From Thalassotalea euphylliae (GTDB taxonomy: Bacteria; Pseudomonadota; Gammaproteobacteria; Enterobacterales; Alteromonadaceae), in the NCBI RefSeq assembly GCF_003390395.1, contig NZ_QUOV01000001.1:1-64000 (forward strand): a stretch of DNA of 64,000 bases, given 5' to 3'. The position numbers and the translations under genes were made by a program. Below the pieces are notes generated by a model, which saw only the letters and a list, made by a program, of their open reading frames with translations, did no database searches and was not told the origin of the DNA. Numbering within the stretch: the first letter of the stretch is position 1; each line of letters starts with the position of its first letter. Below, in pieces: positions 57,663 through 64,000 of the stretch.

Positions 57663-58592
57663 ATGTTTAGTAAAGGATTAACTCAATCAAGCAATACTGA
57701 AAATCCTCCAATTTTTCGTCATGCCAAGCTCGGCGGCGTGGCCATCACCGCTTTTATCCTAGTATGGATGGTGTTTTTTACTATTGATGAAGGTCACGTT
57801 GGTATTGTTAAACGCTTTGGCGAAGCAACTACCCAAGTAAACCCGGGCTTACATTTAAAAGTTCCTTTTGCCGACTCCGTTGAAGAGCTTGAAATTCGTA
57901 CCCGTAAAAATACCGAGGCGTTAAAGGCGTCAACTTATGAGCAGATGCCAGTGCAAGCAGAAGTGTCGGTTAACTGGACGGTAATTCGCTCTGAAGCTTT
58001 TGAACTGTATAAAAATTACGGTGGTTTAGATCAATTCGAAAACCGTATTCTTGACCCGCGTTTACGCTCTGCAGCAAAGGATGCGTTAGCACGCTTCAAA
58101 GCTGAGGAAATAGTGCAAAATCGCGGCAAAGTGATTCAAAAAATAGAAGAAACACTATTGGCGACTATGTCAGAATTTCCAGTGAAGTTAGACAGCGCCC
58201 AAATCGAGAACTTAGTACTTCCAGCAAAATATCTGCAAAGTATTGAAACTAAGCAGACCGAGAAGAACTTAGCAGCGGCTGAAAAACATCGCTTAGAGCG
58301 TCAAAAACTAGAAGCACAACGTGAGGTAAATACAGCAGAAGCCAAGCGTGATGCGGAAAAAGCCCGTGCTGACGGTTCTGCTTATGCGATTATGACGGAA
58401 GCGAAAGCCGAAGCTGAGGCTATTCGATTGAAAGGTTTAGCTGAGGCTGAAGCGATCAAGAAAAAGGCCGAGGCAATTAAAACCAGTAAAGTGTTGGTTG
58501 AATACGTGAAAGCGCAGCAATGGAATGGTCAAATGCCAACAACGGTAATGGGTGAAGGCCAGGGTATTTTGTGGAATATGAAAGAGCAATAA
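57663..58592 (+). CDS. SPFH/prohibitin family membrane protein
   Basis: 309 residues from ATG 57663. An earlier ATG at 57657 is only two bases past AGGAG, whereas 57663 has proper spacing, so the shorter form is chosen. Seen: one N-terminal membrane segment about 25-43 (FILVWMVFFTIDE), the SPFH domain (GHVGIVKRFGEATTQVNPGLHLKVPF), and a long alanine- and glutamate-rich coiled coil (about 195-290). Resembles prohibitin/HflK-type scaffolds that act at the inner membrane, but the exact partner is unknown. Not clearly linked to a protease gene here. Confidence 0.87.
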   Translation: MFSKGLTQSSNTENPPIFRHAKLGGVAITAFILVWMVFFTIDEGHVGIVKRFGEATTQVNPGLHLKVPFADSVEELEIRTRKNTEALKASTYEQMPVQAEVSVNWTVIRSEAFELYKNYGGLDQFENRILDPRLRSAAKDALARFKAEEIVQNRGKVIQKIEETLLATMSEFPVKLDSAQIENLVLPAKYLQSIETKQTEKNLAAAEKHRLERQKLEAQREVNTAEAKRDAEKARADGSAYAIMTEAKAEAEAIRLKGLAEAEAIKKKAEAIKTSKVLVEYVKAQQWNGQMPTTVMGEGQGILWNMKEQ

Positions 58593-58610
58593 GCTCGAAA
58601 AACTAACGGA

Positions 58611-58638
58611 AAGCCAGACTAAACGTCTGGCTTTTTTA
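58611..58638 (+). terminator. Intrinsic terminator after the SPFH gene
   Basis: Stem AAGCCAGAC / GTCTGGCTT, loop TAAAC, then TTTTTT. Confidence 0.92.
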
Positions 58639-58857
58639 TTGCGCCGTATTTGGTCATTGCGACTCATAAAAATACTAAGTTTCCTGTTTATTCAAGGAAA
58701 TTCCCTGATATTCTGCTTTCTATTAACCGAGGAATAGCCAAGAATAATAGCCAATCCAATCGAGATAGGGCGGCCGGCAGCCTTATCTTTGTTGGGTTTC
58801 TTCAGGTTTTAACTTTAGGTTATTAACTTTGGCACAAGTAAACATAGGGAAAAGATA

Positions 58858-59571
58858 ATGAGTTTAGGTGAACAGTTAAAATCGCTTCGACAAGCGAAAC
58901 AATTAAGCCAGCCGGAGCTAGCAGAATTAGCTGGAATCGAGCAGTCGTATTTATCAAAACTAGAAAATGATAAAGCGCAGCCTTCAAATGATATGTTACG
59001 TAAGTTGATCGCAGCACTAGAAATTGGGCTGGAAGAGTTATTGCGAAAGCTGCCAACCACAAGCGTACAAAAGTTGGCGTCATTACCAGATGTTGAGCAG
59101 TGGCTAAATAAACAAAACCAACAACAATTTACCCAGCGAAGAAATTTTCTACTTATGTCGAGCGCGTTAATCGTATTTGCCATCACATTGTTTTTTACCG
59201 GCTATAGCAAGTTAATTTTCTCAGAGCAGCAACATGAATATGTCTCCGAAGGCGTGGTGCGTGAAGGAGAGATCAAAACCATTTTTGATGATTGGCCGCG
59301 CTTATTGCCACGAGGCGAAAAAGACGGTCATAAGTTACGCGAGCAAAAAGCCATTGAAATGACAGGGCGTCGTGATGTTGAGCATATTCGCATTGCGACT
59401 TGGCTTGGCAATCCTATCGAAAAACCAGTTGATGGTGGAACACGCTATTACTGGTATTCACAAATGGTTGATCAGGCACAACCGATAAATGCTTGGCTGC
59501 AGGTGGTTGGTATATTTTTATTTGCTGCGGGTGTGATGGGGTTTGTAATTGAACGCAAACTGTTTAGATAA
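58858..59571 (+). CDS. XRE-family HTH protein with two membrane segments
   Basis: 237 residues: N-terminal helix-turn-helix (about 4-58; LSQPELAELAGIEQSYLSKLEN), a hydrophobic segment about 98-117 (FLLMSSALIVFAITLFFTGY), a middle periplasm-like domain (about 120-205), and a second hydrophobic segment near 216-232. This suggests a membrane-tethered DNA-binding protein. No target is known; it lies alone beside the SPFH gene and upstream of a MITE-like element. Confidence 0.82.
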   Translation: MSLGEQLKSLRQAKQLSQPELAELAGIEQSYLSKLENDKAQPSNDMLRKLIAALEIGLEELLRKLPTTSVQKLASLPDVEQWLNKQNQQQFTQRRNFLLMSSALIVFAITLFFTGYSKLIFSEQQHEYVSEGVVREGEIKTIFDDWPRLLPRGEKDGHKLREQKAIEMTGRRDVEHIRIATWLGNPIEKPVDGGTRYYWYSQMVDQAQPINAWLQVVGIFLFAAGVMGFVIERKLFR

Positions 59572-59907
59572 CAAGATAGCGACCAAAGAGTATTTGCTAG
59601 CAGTGGTACTAAATACCAATCAGCATAATAATATATTCAACTCAGAGCTATTTCAGCGGTTCAAGTACAAGAAAAATTTTTGCCGATATAGCCACTCTAC
59701 ATCTAGAAAATTTTGCGCCGTAATTGGGCTGCTGAAAAGCTCCCGAAGGGCTTGGCTAAAACACTTTACTGCGGTGTTGCATGTCTTTGAAATAGAATAA
59801 CTATGACGGGCAACCATGCGCCTTGCATTAAAGCGTTTTAACTCAAGCTGAGTGAACATTTATTTATGCTGATTGGTATTAAACTGCTAGCGCATTACTT
59901 GCGTTAA
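59572..59907. other. Intergenic region holding a MITE-like element
   Basis: 336 bases. Almost all of it is the repeat element at 59596-59891; short frames inside it are on both strands, unconserved, and not reported as genes. Confidence 0.7.
59596..59891. mobile_element. MITE-like palindromic element
   Basis: Core 59612-59880 has terminal inverted repeats AATACCAATCAGCATAA (17 perfect, then imperfect similarity over about 20 more bases). A further flanking inverted pair GCTAGCAG (59596-59603) / CTGCTAGC (59884-59891) extends the palindromic ends. It has no transposase and is 269-296 bases long. Seen between XRE and ubiK; the origin was not identified. Confidence 0.62.
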
Positions 59908-60177
59908 TTACTCTGCCGAGCCTTGCTCAAGCTCTGCTAACTTTTGCTCTAAGGTAGCAACAGTGGCTTCCAATGCTGAAAGCTTTTCACGGGTTTTGAT
60001 CAGTACTTGTGTTTGTACATCAAACTCTTCGCGTGTGACGACATCGAGCTCAGATAACTTACGTTGAATCACGGTTTTTGTGCGCTCTTCAATTTCATTT
60101 GCAACAGACTTAACGCCCGGTGGAATGGCATCGCTGACTTGCTTCGCGATTTCTTCAATTTTTTTTGCGTTGATCAT
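59908..60177 (-). CDS. ubiK: Ubiquinone biosynthesis accessory factor UbiK
   Basis: 89-residue BMFP/UbiK protein (YqiC in Salmonella). It begins MINAKKIEEIAKQVSDAIPPGVK and forms a C-terminal coiled coil (LIKTREKLSALEATVATLEQKL). UbiK binds UbiJ and supports O2-dependent ubiquinone synthesis. The start is as in the family. Confidence 0.92.
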   Translation of the reverse strand: MINAKKIEEIAKQVSDAIPPGVKSVANEIEERTKTVIQRKLSELDVVTREEFDVQTQVLIKTREKLSALEATVATLEQKLAELEQGSAE

Positions 60178-60343
60178 TTTGGCTGCCTTATCGTTGATTC
60201 GAACACTTGCTTGAAAGTCTACCGTAAAAGCTCGGCTAATCGCATAAATTTTTGCATGAGCTACTGGTCTAGATCAGAAAACAAGGTAAAATTTGCCGCC
60301 TTAATAGAGTACGCCGAAATTAACCCATAGGTAGAGTCAAGTA

Positions 60344-62365
60344 ATGCAATTAAACCCTCGCCAAGATGAAGCAAAAAAATATGTCAGTGGCCCTTGTTTG
60401 GTGCTGGCTGGCGCGGGCAGTGGCAAAACGGGTGTTATTTGTCAGAAAATTGCTTACTTGATCCAAAAGTGCGGTTATAAGGCGCGTAATATCGCGGCGG
60501 TGACCTTTACCAACAAAGCCGCACGAGAAATGAAAGAGCGAGTTGCGAAAATGTTAGGGCGCGATCTTACCCGTGGTCTAATCGTGTCGACCTTTCACTC
60601 ACTTGGTTTGGATATTGTTCGCCGCGAAATTAAAACCTTAGGTTATAAGCCGGGCTTTACCCTGTTTGATGATCAAGACACCATTGCCTTGCTTAAAGAG
60701 CTTACCGAGCAAGAGCTTGAGGGTGATAAAGACTTGCTGAGCAAGTTGCAAATGATGATTTCTAACTGGAAGAATGATTTACTGCTGCCAGACCAAGTGC
60801 TTAAACAAGCAGGCGATGCCGATACTGCCTTATACGCCGAGTTTTACCAGCGTTATCACAATCATATGAAGGCTTACAACGCACTGGATTTTGATGACTT
60901 GATCTTAATTCCTACCTTGTTGCTTAAGCATTATCCGGAAGTGCGCGCCCGTTGGCAGAAAAAAATTCAGTATATGCTGGTGGATGAATACCAAGATACC
61001 AACGCTAGCCAATATGAACTGGTGAAGCTGATCACTGGCGAGCGTGGTCGTTTAACTGTGGTTGGCGATGATGACCAATCGATTTATTCATGGCGTGGTG
61101 CTAAACCGCAAAACCTAGTGTTATTAGGGCAAGACTACCCAAACCTTAAGCTGATCAAACTTGAGCAAAACTATCGCTCCAGTGGCCGTATTCTGCACTG
61201 TGCCAATATTCTGATCGCCAACAACCCACATGTTTATGACAAAGCCTTGTTTAGTGAGCACGATTACGGTGTGCCAATTCGCATCGTGCAAACTCGTAAT
61301 GAGGAGCATGAAGTTGAGCGTGTGGTAGGTGAGCTGATTGGTCATCGCTTTATGAATAAAAGCCACTACAAAGATTATGCGATTCTTTATCGGGGTAACC
61401 ACCAATCTCGCTTGCTGGAAAAAGCGCTGATGACCAACCGCATCCCGTACAAAATTAGCGGTGGTACCTCGTTTTTCTCACGCGCTGAAATTAAAGATAT
61501 TATGGCTTACCTACGCTTGCTGGTAAATCATGACGACGACAATGCATTTTTACGTATCTGTAATGTCCCTAAACGAGAGCTTGGTCCAGCAACCTTAGAA
61601 AAACTTGGCAATTACGCCAATAAACGCCAAATTAGTATGTTTGCTGCTAGCTTTGAGTTTGGCTTAGAGCAAACCTTATCGGGGCGTGCACTGCATAATT
61701 TGCAAAAGTTTACTCGCTGGATAGTGGAAACGGCAGACAACGCTGAGCGCGGTGATACGCCCGCGGTATTGCGCTCGATGATCCGTGAAATGAACTATGA
61801 AGATTACCTCTACGACAGTTCACCGAGTGGTAAAGCGGCAGAAATGCGCATGAAGAATGTCACTCAGCTATTTAGCTGGGTCACCCAAATGCTTGAAGGC
61901 GATGAATTGGACGAGCCAATGACGCTACCGCAAGTGGTTTCTCGCTTAACTTTGCGCGATATGATGGAGCGCAACGAGGAAGAAGAATTTTCCGATCAAG
62001 TTCAGTTAATGACGCTACACGCCTCTAAAGGGTTGGAATTTCCGTATGTCTTCCTGATTGGTATGGAAGAAGGCTTACTGCCGCATCAATCCAGTATTGA
62101 TGAAGACAATGTTGAAGAAGAGCGCCGCCTCGCCTATGTAGGGGTGACTCGTGCTAAGCGAGAGCTGATTTGTACTTATGCCCGTGAACGTCGCCAATTT
62201 GGTGAGGTTGCGCGTACCGAGCCCAGTCGCTTCTTATATGAAATGCCACAAGACGACTTAAATTGGGAAAACGAAAAGGCGCCGAAAAGCCAAGAGCAAA
62301 AGCAAGAGACCGCTAAGGCTGGGGTGGCGAATTTACGTGAGCTGCTAAAGAAAAAAGGAAGTTAG
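60344..62365 (+). CDS. rep: ATP-dependent DNA helicase Rep
   Basis: 3'-5' SF1A helicase that removes proteins ahead of the fork and helps restart. 673 residues, exactly the E. coli length. Seen: motif [10 protein letters not shown] near residue 22, DEYQDTN (II), [11 protein letters not shown] (III), QNYRSS (IV), [15 protein letters not shown] (V) and [13 protein letters not shown] (VI). In E. coli rep is also a neighbour of ilvYC. An inverted repeat TTAGGCT/AGCCTAA at 62362-62399 lies at the convergent end with ldhA. Confidence 0.97.
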   Translation: MQLNPRQDEAKKYVSGPCLVLAGAGSGKTGVICQKIAYLIQKCGYKARNIAAVTFTNKAAREMKERVAKMLGRDLTRGLIVSTFHSLGLDIVRREIKTLGYKPGFTLFDDQDTIALLKELTEQELEGDKDLLSKLQMMISNWKNDLLLPDQVLKQAGDADTALYAEFYQRYHNHMKAYNALDFDDLILIPTLLLKHYPEVRARWQKKIQYMLVDEYQDTNASQYELVKLITGERGRLTVVGDDDQSIYSWRGAKPQNLVLLGQDYPNLKLIKLEQNYRSSGRILHCANILIANNPHVYDKALFSEHDYGVPIRIVQTRNEEHEVERVVGELIGHRFMNKSHYKDYAILYRGNHQSRLLEKALMTNRIPYKISGGTSFFSRAEIKDIMAYLRLLVNHDDDNAFLRICNVPKRELGPATLEKLGNYANKRQISMFAASFEFGLEQTLSGRALHNLQKFTRWIVETADNAERGDTPAVLRSMIREMNYEDYLYDSSPSGKAAEMRMKNVTQLFSWVTQMLEGDELDEPMTLPQVVSRLTLRDMMERNEEEEFSDQVQLMTLHASKGLEFPYVFLIGMEEGLLPHQSSIDEDNVEEERRLAYVGVTRAKRELICTYARERRQFGEVARTEPSRFLYEMPQDDLNWENEKAPKSQEQKQETAKAGVANLRELLKKKGS

Positions 62366-62390
62366 GCTGTTCAACCTATATCAATCTGGA

Positions 62391-63407
62391 TTAGCCTAAA
62401 TCAACCAGTAAGCTTGGCTCAATCGCTTGCTGGTTAAGCAACTTTTGCAGGCTCTCAATCGTCGTTTGTGCGATAGTGGCAATCGCTTCTTCGGTAAAAA
62501 AGCCTTGATGCCCAGTGATCAGCACATTGGGAAAACTGCTTAATCGAGCGAAGGTGTCGTCCTGTAAAATTTCACCACTAAGATCTTCAAAAAACAGGTT
62601 GGTTTCCTGCTCATAAACATCAATACCTAAGTAACCTAATTGCTTGCTTTTCAGTGCTTTGATTACCGCTTTAGTGTCAACCAGTGCACCACGGCTCGTA
62701 TTAACTAACATGGCATTAGGCTTCATTTGACTTAGGGTATGCGCATTCACTAGGTGCTTGGTTTCCGGGACAAGTGGGCAATGCAGCGAGATAATATCCG
62801 ATTGTTGAAAGAGTGTGGCTAGCGGAACATAGTTCGCGGTAAGCGCTTTGGCTTCGGTTTTGGCGTCTAAGCTTGGGCTTGGGTCATAGCATAGCAACTG
62901 ACAGCCAAAGCCTTTTAAAATGCGTAACGTCGCCATGCCTATGTTACCTGTGCCGATAATGCCGACAGTTTTGCCGTAGAGGTTAAAGCCCATCAGGCCA
63001 TCTAAGGCAAAGTTATCTTCGCGAATACGATTATAGGCTTTGTGAAACTTGCGGCTTAAGGTCAGCATTAAACCAACCGTGTGCTCAGCGACTGCTTGTG
63101 GTGAATACTCAGGTACGCGGCAAACCTTGATATTTAACCGCTTGGCTTGTGCAATATCGACATTGTTAAAGCCGGCGCAGCGCAGTGCTATGGTTTCAAT
63201 ACCAAAGCTCGCCAATTTTGCTAACACATTGGCGTTAACCTGATCGTTAACAAACACACAGACGGCGTTAAAACCTTGGGCAAGCTCTACCGTTTCTTCG
63301 CTGAGGCGGCAGTCAAAGTATTCAAAGGTTAAATCGCTGGTGGTATTAAACTTGTCAAAAAAGGTGCGATCATACTTTTTACTGCTAAAAACAGCGATTC
63401 GAAACAT
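62391..63407 (-). CDS. ldhA: Fermentative D-lactate dehydrogenase LdhA
   Basis: NADH-dependent reduction of pyruvate to D-lactate. 338 residues (329 in E. coli) with high similarity across the protein (ALRCAGFNNVDIAQAKRL, GTGNIGMATLRILKGFG, SLHCPLVPETKHLVN, NTSRGALVDT). The catalytic trio is visible: Arg in TSRGAL, Glu in VYEQETNLFFED, His in GHQGFFT. Convergent with rep. Confidence 0.93.
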   Translation of the reverse strand: MFRIAVFSSKKYDRTFFDKFNTTSDLTFEYFDCRLSEETVELAQGFNAVCVFVNDQVNANVLAKLASFGIETIALRCAGFNNVDIAQAKRLNIKVCRVPEYSPQAVAEHTVGLMLTLSRKFHKAYNRIREDNFALDGLMGFNLYGKTVGIIGTGNIGMATLRILKGFGCQLLCYDPSPSLDAKTEAKALTANYVPLATLFQQSDIISLHCPLVPETKHLVNAHTLSQMKPNAMLVNTSRGALVDTKAVIKALKSKQLGYLGIDVYEQETNLFFEDLSGEILQDDTFARLSSFPNVLITGHQGFFTEEAIATIAQTTIESLQKLLNQQAIEPSLLVDLG

Positions 63408-63573
63408 AGATTCTCCTGCCTAACTAACCTAGGTTTTAGCTGGATTCAAGGTGTGTGCTGATTACAGTTTGGCTGAATGGAGGAGTGTTTTCAAAGTCGT
63501 TTAGGTGAAATGATTTCAGTTGTTGCGGAATATCAACTAAATAGGTTTATCACGCGATGTCGATATGTAAATG

Positions 63574-64000
63574 CTAGGCGTTGGAGTATTGTTCGCGATT
63601 GCCAAGCCAGCGTTGAATTATCCCTTCCGCTTGTTTGGGGTGTTGCTGCCATAGCAGATAGGCGTGTTGTTGTACTTCTGGGATCAGGTCTTTGTCGCGA
63701 ATAAGGTCGGCAATTTTAAGATCAGCTAAACCCGTTTGTTTGGTGCCTAACAGCTCGCCTGGGCCGCGAATCTCTAAATCTTTTTGCGCGATAACAAAGC
63801 CGTCATTACTTTCTCTGAGCACGCCTAAACGCTTGGTGGCGGTTTTGGAAAGTGGTGACTTATACATTAGCACACAGTGCGAGGCAACCGAGCCACGACC
63901 CACACGGCCGCGTAATTGGTGCAGTTGGGCTAAACCTAAGCGTTCAGGGTTTTCAATCACCATTAAACTGGAATTTGGCACGTCAACGCCAACTTCAATC
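63574..64000 (-). CDS. recG: ATP-dependent DNA helicase RecG (5' part beyond window)
   Basis: The open frame continues past the right edge on the minus strand; about 141 C-terminal residues are visible, of about 690 in E. coli. Seen: IEVGVDVPNSSLMVIENPERLGLAQ split as IEVGVDVPNSS and MVIENPERLGLAQ, QLRGRVGRGSVASHC (helicase motif VI) and RDLEIRGPGELLGT-like DLEIRGPGELLGTKQTG. RecG regresses stalled forks and branch-migrates recombination intermediates. The GTG at 63981 is internal, not a start. Confidence 0.95.
   Translation of the reverse strand, partial: IEVGVDVPNSSLMVIENPERLGLAQLHQLRGRVGRGSVASHCVLMYKSPLSKTATKRLGVLRESNDGFVIAQKDLEIRGPGELLGTKQTGLADLKIADLIRDKDLIPEVQQHAYLLWQQHPKQAEGIIQRWLGNREQYSNA

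Noticed and set aside
59549..59859. Short frames between the XRE gene and ubiK
   Set aside because: They lie inside the MITE-like element, are unconserved and have no credible ribosome-binding sites.

Overview
The window is a 64-kb chromosomal segment from a marine gammaproteobacterium of the order Alteromonadales, most likely Colwelliaceae (Thalassotalea/Colwellia-like). This rests on the overall protein similarity I recognise, the moderate-to-low GC, the 16S rRNA, and a gene order that closely follows conserved enterobacterial blocks. No prophage, integrative element, CRISPR array or intact insertion sequence is visible. The unusual material is in small repeats, regulatory sites and a broken rRNA/tRNA duplication.

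Layout. (1) 1-5626: replication-initiation block dnaA (5' truncated)-dnaN-recF-gyrB, with two perfect parS-type centromere sites inside recF. (2) 5885-14638: a secreted SnoaL/NTF2-like protein, glyQS, tusA (minus), slt, and pepQ-yigZ. (3) 14793-20637: trkH facing the minus-strand operon def-fmt-rsmB-trkA; both ends share a perfect palindromic terminator. (4) 20752-32436: LysM protein, dprA-smg, yrdD, purEK (minus), an acyl-CoA ligase, tsaC-hemF, ompW, aroE-yrdB and yrdA (minus). Much of this matches the E. coli smf-smg-yrdD-tsaC-aroE-yrdB-yrdA-rrnD block. (5) 32437-38912: one rRNA operon (tandem P1/P2, 16S, tRNA-less spacer, 23S, 5S, tRNA-Tyr), followed by a duplicated unit with a disrupted 5S and a second tRNA-Tyr carrying an anticodon-stem mismatch. 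(6) 38937-45484: MFS transporter, receiver-TPR protein with a degenerate phosphorylation site, a zinc-ribbon/TM/Sel1 protein, a MITE-like element and a chemoreceptor. (7) 45974-57166: the complete isoleucine/valine system: ilvC, divergent ilvY, comM, and attenuated ilvLGMEDA. (8) 57663-64000: SPFH protein, membrane-anchored XRE regulator, a second MITE-like element, ubiK, rep, ldhA and the 3' end of recG.

How it works together. The ilv genes cover every dedicated step from threonine/pyruvate to isoleucine and valine. The leader peptide, rich in Ile and Val codons, and its competing hairpins indicate transcriptional attenuation, while IlvY probably activates ilvC from shared operator sequences. 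def-fmt-rsmB, tsaC, yrdD, glyQS, tRNA-Tyr and the rRNA operon form a translation-centred neighbourhood. The parS sites beside dnaA/dnaN/gyrB fit an origin-proximal location, although oriC itself is not seen in this window.
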